From Pseudaeromonas sharmana (GTDB taxonomy: Bacteria; Pseudomonadota; Gammaproteobacteria; Enterobacterales; Aeromonadaceae): a stretch of 64,000 nucleotides of DNA. The DNA is taken from positions 62,001-126,000 of the forward strand of contig NZ_JBHSAF010000014.1 in NCBI RefSeq assembly GCF_042649925.1, written 5' to 3'. The notes beneath the pieces were generated by a model. The model saw only the letters and a list, made by a program, of their open reading frames with translations, ran no database searches and was not told the DNA's origin. The position numbers and the translations under genes were made by a program. Shown in pieces: positions 8,575 through 16,866 of this stretch; within the stretch, counting starts at the first letter, position 1, and each line of letters starts with the position of its first letter.

Positions 8575-9549
8575 ATGCAAAAAAAACAGGGTGTGATACT
8601 GGTGAACCTGGGGACACCCTCTGCGGCGACACCCGCCGCAGTCAGGTCCTTTTTACGCGATTTTCTCTCCGACCGCCGGGTTGTCGATCTGCCGCGGATC
8701 TTATGGTTACCTCTGTTGTATGGCGTGATTCTGCCGCTGCGCAGTCGACGAGTTGCGCGAAACTACCAGAGCATATGGCAGGCCGGCGGCTCCCCCTTGC
8801 TGACATATAGCGACGCGTTGGCCCGCGATGTCGAGGCCGGATTGCTGGCGCAAAATATCGATTGCCCAGTGCGTTTGGCGATGACGTACGGCGAACCGTC
8901 CCTTGAGCAGGCATGGCAGCAACTGGCGTCAGCGGGCGTCACCGAGGTGTTATTGCTGCCGCTGTATCCACAGTACTCATCGACGACGACGGCGCCAGTG
9001 TTTGATGCCTGGGCTCGACTGATGTCCAAACAAGCTGTGCTGCCAGCCATGCAACTGCTGGCCGACTACCATGATGCGCCAGAATACATTGCTGCGCTGG
9101 CCGGGCAGGTGCGTCGCCATTGGCAACAACAGGGGCAATCCCATTTGCTGCTGTCGTTTCATGGTATTCCACAACGCTATGCCAGATTGGGCGATCCTTA
9201 CCCACAACAGTGTGCTCGTACCGCACAGCTGGTCGCGCAGGCGTTGCAGCTCTCGTCGGAGCAATGGAGCCTCTCGTTCCAGTCCCGCTTTGGCCGTGAA
9301 CCCTGGCTGCAGCCGTATACCGATGAGTTGTTGACTCAATTACCGGCACGGGGGGTGATGGATGTTGATGTCGTCTGCCCGGGGTTTGCGACGGATTGTC
9401 TTGAAACACTCGAAGAGATCGCCATCGGCGGCAAAGAGCTGTTTCTTCACGCCGGGGGACGGCAGTTTCACTACATACCGGCCTTGAACGCCGGCCCTGA
9501 ACATGGGCAGATGTTGATCCAGTTCATCACGCAAAGGTTTGCGTACTGA
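8575..9549 (+). CDS. hemH: Ferrochelatase
   Basis: Inserts Fe2+ into protoporphyrin IX, the last step of heme synthesis; 324 residues, soluble or loosely membrane-associated. Family signatures: ILVNLGTP at the N-terminus, LLPLYPQYSSTTT, LLSFHGIPQRY with the metal-site histidine, and CPGFATDCLETLEEI with the catalytic glutamate. The ATG at 8575 follows GGAGCAGGC. The order adk-hemH-gsk is common in Aeromonas-like genomes. Confidence 0.97.
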   Translation: MQKKQGVILVNLGTPSAATPAAVRSFLRDFLSDRRVVDLPRILWLPLLYGVILPLRSRRVARNYQSIWQAGGSPLLTYSDALARDVEAGLLAQNIDCPVRLAMTYGEPSLEQAWQQLASAGVTEVLLLPLYPQYSSTTTAPVFDAWARLMSKQAVLPAMQLLADYHDAPEYIAALAGQVRRHWQQQGQSHLLLSFHGIPQRYARLGDPYPQQCARTAQLVAQALQLSSEQWSLSFQSRFGREPWLQPYTDELLTQLPARGVMDVDVVCPGFATDCLETLEEIAIGGKELFLHAGGRQFHYIPALNAGPEHGQMLIQFITQRFAY

Positions 9550-9643
9550 ATAACCCTCAAACAGCCGGCTGAGCCCCCTAGGCAGGGCAGCGGATTATGG
9601 TAGGATCCGCGGCCCGGTCCATTCGTCCTGATAGCGTTTATCC

Positions 9644-10948
9644 ATGAAATTCCCAGGCCAGCGTAAGTCTAAACACTATTTTCCAGTAGGGGCCCGCGAT
9701 CCTCTGCTGGTGCAGACCAAGCCGCAGGCAGAGCAATCTGCATCCTATATTGTCGGTATCGATCAGACGCTGGTCGACATCGAAGCGCAGGTAGATGTCG
9801 AGTTCTTGCAACGTTATGGTTTGAGTAAGGGCCATTCGCTATTGGTCACGGATAGCGTTGCGGAAGCTATCTATCAAGAATTGCAGAGCCGCAGGCTGAT
9901 TGAAAGCCAGTTTGCTGGCGGGACGATCGCCAATACATTACACAACTATTCGGTGCTGAGTGACTCCGCTTCCGTGTTGCTGGGGGTCATGAGCCAGCAA
10001 ATCGAGGTAGGGGGCTACGCCTACCGCTACTTGTGCAACACCTCATCCAAGGTTGACCTCAACTACCTGCAACCGGTACCGGGCCCAATTGGTCGCTGTT
10101 TTACCTTCGTCACTGACGATGGTGATCGCAGCTTTGGCATCAATGCTGGCTTGATGAATCGCCTGACGGATGACTATGTCCCAGCCGAACTCATTCAGGG
10201 GGCTTCGGCGCTGGTGATCAGTGCTTACCTGGTGCGAGAGCTGGAAGGGGATACCATAAAGCAGGCGACGCTGAAGGCCGTGCAGCAGGCTCAGGCGGCG
10301 AAGGTTCCTGTGGTATTGACCTTGGGGACGCGTTTCATCATCGATGAACAGCCGCTCTGGTGGCGCGAGTTTATCGAACGCTATGTCACAGTACTGGCCA
10401 TGAATGAAGAGGAAGCCGAGGCGCTGACCGGATTTAAGGACCCGTTGTTGGCCGCAGATAAAGCGCTGGAGTGGTGTGATCTGGTGCTTTGTACCGCCGG
10501 GGCTACTGGCCTGTTCATGGCCGGCTATACCGAGGAGGAGACGCGTCGCGAAACCAGTCATCCGTTATTGCCGGGCGCCATTGCCGAATTTAACCGATAC
10601 GAATTCAGTCGTCCCATGACCAGAGCGGCTTGTGAGCGGCCGTGCCGGGTGTTTGCCCATATCGCGCCGTACATGGGGGGGCCTGACTTCATCAAAAATA
10701 CCAACGGCGCCGGAGATGGCGCGTTATCTGCCATCTTGCACGATATGGCCGCCAACCGTTATCACCGGCAGATGGTCCCCAATTCCGCCAAGCATCAGCA
10801 GGCTTGCCTGGCCTACTCCTCGTTTTCGCAGTTGTGCAAATATGCCAATCGGGTCAGTTATGAAGTGCTCAAACAGAGCAGCCCGCGTCTCTCGCGCGGA
10901 TTACCGGAACGCGAAGACAGTCTGGAAGAGGCTTATTGGGAGCGTTGA
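9644..10948 (+). CDS. gsk: Inosine-guanosine kinase
   Basis: PfkB-family nucleoside kinase (434 residues) that phosphorylates inosine and guanosine for purine salvage. MKFPGQRKSKHYFPV and SYIVGIDQTLVDIEA match the Gsk N-terminus. The ribokinase-type C-terminal motif appears as NTNGAGDGALSAILHD, with the catalytic Asp in GAGDG. Other segments (MNEEEAEALTG, DLVLCTAGATGLFMAGY) are typical. Length equals the E. coli enzyme (434). It lies downstream of hemH. Confidence 0.96.
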   Translation: MKFPGQRKSKHYFPVGARDPLLVQTKPQAEQSASYIVGIDQTLVDIEAQVDVEFLQRYGLSKGHSLLVTDSVAEAIYQELQSRRLIESQFAGGTIANTLHNYSVLSDSASVLLGVMSQQIEVGGYAYRYLCNTSSKVDLNYLQPVPGPIGRCFTFVTDDGDRSFGINAGLMNRLTDDYVPAELIQGASALVISAYLVRELEGDTIKQATLKAVQQAQAAKVPVVLTLGTRFIIDEQPLWWREFIERYVTVLAMNEEEAEALTGFKDPLLAADKALEWCDLVLCTAGATGLFMAGYTEEETRRETSHPLLPGAIAEFNRYEFSRPMTRAACERPCRVFAHIAPYMGGPDFIKNTNGAGDGALSAILHDMAANRYHRQMVPNSAKHQQACLAYSSFSQLCKYANRVSYEVLKQSSPRLSRGLPEREDSLEEAYWER

Positions 10949-11014
10949 GTGTCGCGTTGTTTGCAGGATACACTTTGTTAACACGAAAACGGTCAACCTA
11001 GCATGGAGTGCATG

Positions 11015-11629
11015 ATGTATCAGGAGTTATTAGCGCCGGTGCATCGCTTTTTACACTGTCCTACCCCCGCTGCCTGGTGTGAACAGGCCCGGCAACAGAT
11101 ACCGCTGTTGCTGGTTGATCACGCTAACTGCGAGAAGAAAGCCGCCGCCACGGCCATGAGCCTGATCTATCGTTATGTGGAACGCGAGCCGCTGCTCATT
11201 CCGCTGGCCAGGCTGGCTCGGGAAGAGCTGCATCATTTCGAACAAGTTGTCACCCTGATGCGACAACGACAGGTGGCATATACCCAACTTTCACCCAGCC
11301 GCTACGCCGCCAGTCTGCTCAAGGGGGTTCGGACCCACGAGCCTGCGACCCTGGTTGATAAGCTGATCATCGGTGCCTATATCGAGGCGCGCTCGTGCGA
11401 ACGGTTTGCCAAATTGGCGCCCTTGCTGGACGAAGAACTGCAGCGCTTCTACTATTCGCTGCTGCGATCCGAAGCCCGCCACTACAGTGATTATCTGATG
11501 TTGGCCGAGGTGTGTGCCGGGGAGGATATCAGTGCGCGCATCCACTGGTTTGGAGAGCGTGAAGCGGAACTGATCCTGTCACCGGATCAGACGTTCCGCT
11601 TCCACAGTGGCGTTCCGGTAGCGGACTAG
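11015..11629 (+). CDS. miaE: tRNA-(ms2io6A)-hydroxylase MiaE
   Basis: Di-iron monooxygenase that hydroxylates the isopentenyl group of ms2i6A37 in tRNA. Iron-ligand motifs typical of the ferritin-like fold are visible: DHANCEKKAAATAM, REELHHFEQV, IEARSCERF and SEARHYSDY. Three in-frame ATGs occur (11003, 11012, 11015). The GGAG at 11005-11008 favours 11015 (MYQELLAP, 204 residues). The TAG stop overlaps that of the convergent sapF at a shared CTAG (11626-11629). MiaE is absent from E. coli but present in Salmonella, Pseudomonas and Aeromonas. Confidence 0.94.
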   Translation: MYQELLAPVHRFLHCPTPAAWCEQARQQIPLLLVDHANCEKKAAATAMSLIYRYVEREPLLIPLARLAREELHHFEQVVTLMRQRQVAYTQLSPSRYAASLLKGVRTHEPATLVDKLIIGAYIEARSCERFAKLAPLLDEELQRFYYSLLRSEARHYSDYLMLAEVCAGEDISARIHWFGEREAELILSPDQTFRFHSGVPVAD

Positions 11630-12420
11630 CGCTCCGCTCGGTATTCGTGGCCATAGCTCTGGATCAAGCGTTTGGTCACGTCGTGTTGTGGTGCCTGGAT
11701 GACATGTTCGGTGGCGCCACTTTCGACAACTTCTCCTTGATGCATGACGATGACCTTGTCGCTGATGTGGCGGACCAGACCAAGGTCATTGGCCACAATC
11801 ACATAGGCAATCTTCAACTCTTCCTGCAGTTTAAGAAGCAGGTTAACGATTTGGGAGCGGACGGAGAGATCCAGCATCGAAAACGTATCATCTGCCACTA
11901 TGATGCTCGGGCTCAGGATCAGTGCACGTGCCAGTGCCACCCGCTGCTTTTGTCCGGCCGAAATCATCTGTGGGTAGAACAGGGCATGCTCTGGTAACAG
12001 GCCGACCATGCGCAGCGTCTCTTGCACTTTGTGGGCACGCTCTTCCGGGGTCAGATCGCTGTTCAGGATCAGCGGTGCCTCCAGAATGCGGCCGATGCGT
12101 AGTCTCGGGTTGAGAGATGAGTTGGGATCCTGAAAGATCATACGGATCTGCTGACATCGCCGCTGATAGTCTCCAGGGCCAATCAAGTCGCCATTCACCC
12201 TGATCTCACCATGCGTCGGGGCCACGACGCCGGCCAGAATTCGTGCCAGGGTACTTTTTCCAGATCCGGCTTCACCCACAATCGCGATGGTTTCGCCAGG
12301 GTTGAGCGAGAAGCTGACACTGCGAATAGCCTGTACCCGGTTACGAATAAACAGGAAGCGGCGCTCGATGAACTCTTTACCGATATCCACGACACGGAGC
12401 AGCGGGCTCTGATCAATCAT
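11626..12420 (-). CDS. sapF: Sap ABC transporter ATP-binding protein SapF
   Basis: ATPase of the SapABCDF system, linked in enteric bacteria to antimicrobial peptide resistance, K+ uptake and putrescine export; 264 residues. Walker A is GEAGSGKST (49-57), Q-loop MIFQDPNSSLNP, signature ISAGQKQR. Two catalytic positions deviate: the Walker B glutamate is Asp178 (IIVADDTF) and the switch (H-loop) histidine is Asn211 (VANDLGLV, bases 11788-11790). Both were confirmed by reading the codons. The start overlaps the sapD stop by 4 bases. It is the last gene of the sap run and converges on miaE with overlapping stops. Confidence 0.93.
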   Translation of the reverse strand: MIDQSPLLRVVDIGKEFIERRFLFIRNRVQAIRSVSFSLNPGETIAIVGEAGSGKSTLARILAGVVAPTHGEIRVNGDLIGPGDYQRRCQQIRMIFQDPNSSLNPRLRIGRILEAPLILNSDLTPEERAHKVQETLRMVGLLPEHALFYPQMISAGQKQRVALARALILSPSIIVADDTFSMLDLSVRSQIVNLLLKLQEELKIAYVIVANDLGLVRHISDKVIVMHQGEVVESGATEHVIQAPQHDVTKRLIQSYGHEYRAER

Positions 12421-13415
12421 CGCTTCGATTCCTCCATATTAAGCGGGAAGTGACAGCTGAAGTGCTGATTCTTGAGCCGGGTGACCGGCGGGGTTTGCAC
12501 ACAGAGTTTCTGCGCATACGGGCAACGCGGGCCAAGACGGCAACCTATCGGCAGGTGCTGTAACGGAGGAATCACGCCGGGGAGGGCATTGAGTCGTGAT
12601 TTGTGCGGCAAACGACCACTGAAATCCGGGATGGTGTTCAGCAACGCATGGGTATAAGGGTGATGGGGCTCGACCAGCAGTTGCTCACGCTGGGCGGTTT
12701 CAACCATCTGACCGCAGTACATGACGGTGATCGTCTCCGTCAGATTGGCGATAGAGGAAATGTCATTACTGATGAGCAGTATCGTGGTCTGATTATTCTG
12801 GTTCATGCGATCCAGCAGCCGTAATAACTGTGCCTGGGTTGTCGCCTCCATCGAGCTGATGGGCTCGTCGGCAATCAACAGCCTGGGGCGAATGGCGATG
12901 GCCATGGCGATCATCACCTTCTGGCACAGCACTTCGGATAACTGGTGCGGGTAGGCCGCCATTATCTTGCGGTGATCCTTGATGCCAACGCGGTGCAACA
13001 GGGCGACAGCATGCTTGTGTCGCCAGAACAGGCGTTGCCACCAGTGACCATCAAAAACGCGCCCGGGGATGACCTCCATCAGCTGGTTGCCGATGGTCAA
13101 CGACGGATCCAGGCAAGAGCGGGGTTCCTGGAAAATCATGGCGACACTGCGGCCGATAATTTTGCGTCGCTCCCGCGCGGTCATGCCCATCAGTTCGATA
13201 TCATTGATGCGCATGCGATCGGCTGTTACCCGCCAGTTGTCCTTGTGCATACCCATGATGGCCTTGGCCACCAGGCTCTTGCCTGAGCCAGATTCACCGA
13301 CCAGACCACGTATCTCGCCCTCATTCAGGGTAATACTGACGCGGTCGACAGCGCGGACCCGGCCTTGGGGCGTGTCGATTTCGATCGTCAGGTTTCGGAT
13401 ATCCAGCAGTGGCAT
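12417..13415 (-). CDS. sapD: Sap ABC transporter ATP-binding protein SapD
   Basis: Second ATPase of the Sap transporter, 332 residues, oligopeptide-type. Walker A is GESGSGKS (40-47), Walker B LLIADEPISSME. The family's C-terminal substrate-loader-like extension is present (IGCRLGPRCPYAQKLC). The signature is LSEVLCQK rather than LSGGQ, and the H-loop histidine is Asn217 (LISNDISS, bases 12765-12767). Together with the changes in SapF this suggests reduced or unusual ATP hydrolysis. The start touches the sapC stop and the stop overlaps the sapF start, indicating tight translational coupling. Confidence 0.93.
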   Translation of the reverse strand: MPLLDIRNLTIEIDTPQGRVRAVDRVSITLNEGEIRGLVGESGSGKSLVAKAIMGMHKDNWRVTADRMRINDIELMGMTARERRKIIGRSVAMIFQEPRSCLDPSLTIGNQLMEVIPGRVFDGHWWQRLFWRHKHAVALLHRVGIKDHRKIMAAYPHQLSEVLCQKVMIAMAIAIRPRLLIADEPISSMEATTQAQLLRLLDRMNQNNQTTILLISNDISSIANLTETITVMYCGQMVETAQREQLLVEPHHPYTHALLNTIPDFSGRLPHKSRLNALPGVIPPLQHLPIGCRLGPRCPYAQKLCVQTPPVTRLKNQHFSCHFPLNMEESKR

Positions 13416-14308
13416 CAGTCAATTCCTTGTTGCAGAGCCTTGCGCAGACCGTCACCCACCAGATGGGTAATCAGCACGCTAAAAGCGATGGCCAAACCCG
13501 GCAAGGTTACGGTCCAGGAGCCGATATAGATAAGGTCCATGCCATCGGCCAGCATGGTGCCCCACTCCGGAAGCGGGGACTGGGCGCCAATGCCGAGAAA
13601 ACAGATGGCGCTAATATCGAGAATGCCGGTGGTAAGAGAGCGGGTCGTTTGTGCCACCAGGGTGTCGACGATGTTTGGTAATATTGCCAGACGCAAAATA
13701 CGCAGCGGGGTCGAACCGTCAAGGCGAACAGCAATAATGTACTCTTTTTGCAACTCCTGGCTGACGGCGGTATAGATGGCACGAATAAACTGGGGCAACA
13801 GTGTCAGTGTGACGGCCAGGATAGCGTTATCGAGCCCGGGCCCCATCACCGCTACCAGTACGATCGCCAGCAACAGCGACGGAATAGACAGCAGCATGTC
13901 GAGCATGTGATGCAGGAAGCTTGATTTCAGGCCCTGTGTCATACCGGCAAGCATGCCGATCAGCGTACCCAACAACAGTGCCGTTATCGTTGCCAGCAAA
14001 GCACTGCCAAACGTAAGGCGAACACCGTAAACCAGACGGGACAGCAGGTCGCGCCCCAGATCGTCGGTGCCAAAGAAATGTTGCAAGGTTCCCGAGTGAC
14101 TCCATGATGGCGGCAGTAACAAGGCGTCAGCATTTTGTTGCAATGGATCGAAGTGAACCAGCGTCGGTCCGAATAACATCACCAGCAACAGAAATAACAG
14201 CCCCCAGAAGCCGGCCATCGCCAGCGTATTCTCACGATAGAGCAGCCAGGTCTGGGTGAGTGGAGAGGGAATGCGGATCTCCGGATATCCCTTAGTCTTG
14301 CTGGCCAT
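13415..14308 (-). CDS. sapC: Sap ABC transporter permease SapC
   Basis: DppC-type inner-membrane permease of about 297 residues with an N-terminal helix (AGFWGLLFLLLVMLF) and five further helices. The inner-membrane component loop is present (ITALLLGTLIGMLAGM; QKEYIIAVRLDGSTPLRIL). Start set at 14308, where AAGGAAGGA lies 5-6 bases upstream and the N-terminus reads MASKTKGYPEI. A 14-codon upstream extension lacks a ribosome site. It overlaps the 3' end of sapB by 17 bases. Confidence 0.93.
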   Translation of the reverse strand: MASKTKGYPEIRIPSPLTQTWLLYRENTLAMAGFWGLLFLLLVMLFGPTLVHFDPLQQNADALLLPPSWSHSGTLQHFFGTDDLGRDLLSRLVYGVRLTFGSALLATITALLLGTLIGMLAGMTQGLKSSFLHHMLDMLLSIPSLLLAIVLVAVMGPGLDNAILAVTLTLLPQFIRAIYTAVSQELQKEYIIAVRLDGSTPLRILRLAILPNIVDTLVAQTTRSLTTGILDISAICFLGIGAQSPLPEWGTMLADGMDLIYIGSWTVTLPGLAIAFSVLITHLVGDGLRKALQQGID

Positions 14309-15254
14309 ACAGTTCCTTCCTTCTTGCCGGATACAGCAGCGTAGAGACAAGCTCGGTCACGATGTTCAACAGCAGCAGCAGCGATGAGATCAGCAGCAGG
14401 CCGGCCTGGATGGCAACATAGTCCCGGTTCATGATGCTGGCGATAAGCCAGCGGCCGATCCCCGGCCACTCGAACACCTGCTCTATGATGATGGCGGACG
14501 TCATGATGGTGCCAAATTGCATCGCTAATTGAGGCAGCATCGGCGGCAGGGCATTACGCACACCGTGATGGAGTATCACATATGCCGGAGACCAGCCGCG
14601 ACTGAAGGCGGCCTTGATATAGTTCTGTCGCAATACTTCAGCCATGGCGTTGCGCACCAGTCGACTGATCTCGGCGGCAGGGAGCAGGGACAAGGTCAAC
14701 GCAGGCAGGGCCAGATGCCGCAGTGCATCAAGAAACGCATTCCAGCGCTGTGGGCTGGTCGATAACCAGCAATCCAGTAGTTGAAAGCCGGTTACAGGTT
14801 CAATCTCATACAGCAGATTCAGTTGCCCGGATGAGGGCAGCCAACGGAACTGGAGTGAAAATAGCAGCACCAGTAACTGCCCCAGCCAATACACGGGAAT
14901 GGAAGCGCCGACCAGGCTGATGCTCATGATGATCTTATCCAGCCATTTTCCCTGATTGAGCGCTGCCAGCGTGCCCAACGGTATGCTGACCAGACCGGCG
15001 ATGATGACGGCCGCCAAACACAGCTCCAGCGTGGCAGGAAAATAGATACGGATCTCTTCCAGCACAGGGCGTCCGGTATGCAGCGAGATCCCCAAATCGC
15101 CTGCAAAGAGCCGATCAAGATAAGCAAAGTAGCCACCTAGCAGCGAGTCAGGTGTCCCTGTTCCCAGCTCCACTTCCAGCCAGTAGGCCAGCAGCGAGAG
15201 TGCCAACAAGGTAAATAGCAGCAGGTTTAGACGGCGTAGCGTATAGATCAGCAT
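14292..15254 (-). CDS. sapB: Sap ABC transporter permease SapB
   Basis: DppB-type permease of 320 residues, close to the E. coli length of 321. MLIYTLRRLNLLLFTLLAL is the usual amphipathic start and first helix. The permease motif region (AEISRLVRNAMAEVL, KAAFSRGWSP) and EQVFEWPGIGRWL are conserved features of dipeptide/Sap permeases. It starts 3 bases after the sapA stop. Confidence 0.94.
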   Translation of the reverse strand: MLIYTLRRLNLLLFTLLALSLLAYWLEVELGTGTPDSLLGGYFAYLDRLFAGDLGISLHTGRPVLEEIRIYFPATLELCLAAVIIAGLVSIPLGTLAALNQGKWLDKIIMSISLVGASIPVYWLGQLLVLLFSLQFRWLPSSGQLNLLYEIEPVTGFQLLDCWLSTSPQRWNAFLDALRHLALPALTLSLLPAAEISRLVRNAMAEVLRQNYIKAAFSRGWSPAYVILHHGVRNALPPMLPQLAMQFGTIMTSAIIIEQVFEWPGIGRWLIASIMNRDYVAIQAGLLLISSLLLLLNIVTELVSTLLYPARRKELYGQQD

Positions 15255-15257
15255 GGG

Positions 15258-16865
15258 TCAGTCCCGATAAGCATGCTTGAAGGAGATGCCGCCAACCGGC
15301 GTCATTTCCAGGTTATGCAGACTCTTCCAGCTGGCGTACAGATTGACCGTATGTGCCAGCGGCAACAGGGGTAGCTGTTGTTGAATGCGATCCTGCATCC
15401 GTTGATAAAATTCAATACGTTGCGCCAGTCGGCCGGTCCGGTTGGCTTGTTCGAGCATGGTGTCGAACTGGCTGTCACACCAACGCGCATAGTTAAAGCC
15501 CTGACTATTGCGAGAATGGCAGCTTAGCAAGGGGCGGAAAAAATTATCCGGATCGGCGGTATCCGCGCTCCAACTCATCAAAACCGCATCGTGTTGTCCC
15601 TCTTGCAGCAGGGCTTTCATCAGCGGCCAGCGCAGTTGAACGATACGAACCCGCACCCCAATTCGAGCCAAATCCCCCTGGATCACCTGGGCGATCTTGA
15701 GACTATTCGTCGATAAAGCGGGCCCCTGCGGTTGCACCCACAGCGCCAGGTCAAAACCGTCGGCGACACCGGCCTGTTTCAGCAACTGTTTCGCTGCGAT
15801 GGGATCGTAGCTAATTTCGTCCAGATTGGGATTATGTCCCCAGGAGATAGGTGGCAGCAGTGAGCTGGCCCATTCTCCGGTCTGGAAATAGATGGCCTGC
15901 AGTATATTGTCGCGGTTGATGGCCATCGACAGGGCTCGGCGTACACGCAGATCAGACAAGGGCTTCTGCGTGGTGTTGAATGAGATAAACGTCGTGTTTA
16001 ATCCACTCTCCTCATCGAGTAGCAAGTCACGGTGTTGTTTGATGAAGGCGATCTGACTGGCTGCCGGATAGGACATCACCTGACATTCACCCGTGATCAG
16101 TTTTGACAGACGCTTGGTCGCCTTGGGGGTGTAATCGAACGCCAGTCGTTCCAGACCGGCTACCACATCCCAGTAGCGCTCATGACGTAACAAACGGATG
16201 TATTCGCCATTGCGGAATTCTTGTTGCATGAAGGGGCCGGTCCCGACCGCCCACGTGTCAATCTGTTCAGGCTTACCGGCCAGCAGCAGCTTATCGGCAT
16301 ATTCGGCAGAGAGAATTACGGCATAGTCGCTGGCTAAATAGGCAAGAAACGCCGAGTTGGGAGAGTTGAGTATAAAGCTGATGGTAAACTCATCATCCTT
16401 GCGAATCTCACGGATTTGCTCTTTGAAGTCCGTGTTGTCAAAAAACGGATAACTGCCGCCGGAAACCCCGTGAAATGGGTGATGTTCTTGTAACATGCGG
16501 TTGAAGCTAAACAACACATCATCGGCGTTCAGCTCACGCGTTGGAGTAAACCAGGGGCGGGTATGGAACTGCACGCCCTGACGCAGCTTGAACTGATAAG
16601 TCAGGCCATCGCGCGTGACGGTCCACCGGGTTGCCAGAGCACCCTCTAGCCGTTGCGTCAGCGGATTGACCGTCAACAGACGATCATACAGTTGGTGCGA
16701 TAGCGAGGAACCGAGGGAGCCGGTTGCATACAGCTGTGGGTTCATGCTGGTTGGTGCACTCTCGACGCAGTAGATGGCACCGTTGCGCAGGGTTTGATCT
16801 TCCAGCGGTTTGCAGCCGGTCAGTAACCACGGCAGTAGCGTCAGCAAAGTGAGATATCGTTTCAT
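15258..16865 (-). CDS. sapA: Sap peptide-binding lipoprotein SapA
   Basis: Family-5 (DppA/OppA-like) peptide-binding protein, 535 residues, the external component of the Sap transporter. It matches SapA in segments such as WFTPTRELNADDVLFSFNR, VGTGPFMQQEF and DNFFRPLLSCHS. The N-terminus MKRYLTLLTLLPWLLTGC carries a clear lipobox (LTGC), so the mature protein should be lipid-anchored, whereas E. coli SapA is a soluble periplasmic protein. Its ATG lies one base after the pspF stop, so its ribosome site is inside pspF and the genes are probably coupled. Confidence 0.92.
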   Translation of the reverse strand: MKRYLTLLTLLPWLLTGCKPLEDQTLRNGAIYCVESAPTSMNPQLYATGSLGSSLSHQLYDRLLTVNPLTQRLEGALATRWTVTRDGLTYQFKLRQGVQFHTRPWFTPTRELNADDVLFSFNRMLQEHHPFHGVSGGSYPFFDNTDFKEQIREIRKDDEFTISFILNSPNSAFLAYLASDYAVILSAEYADKLLLAGKPEQIDTWAVGTGPFMQQEFRNGEYIRLLRHERYWDVVAGLERLAFDYTPKATKRLSKLITGECQVMSYPAASQIAFIKQHRDLLLDEESGLNTTFISFNTTQKPLSDLRVRRALSMAINRDNILQAIYFQTGEWASSLLPPISWGHNPNLDEISYDPIAAKQLLKQAGVADGFDLALWVQPQGPALSTNSLKIAQVIQGDLARIGVRVRIVQLRWPLMKALLQEGQHDAVLMSWSADTADPDNFFRPLLSCHSRNSQGFNYARWCDSQFDTMLEQANRTGRLAQRIEFYQRMQDRIQQQLPLLPLAHTVNLYASWKSLHNLEMTPVGGISFKHAYRD

Positions 16866-16866
16866 T

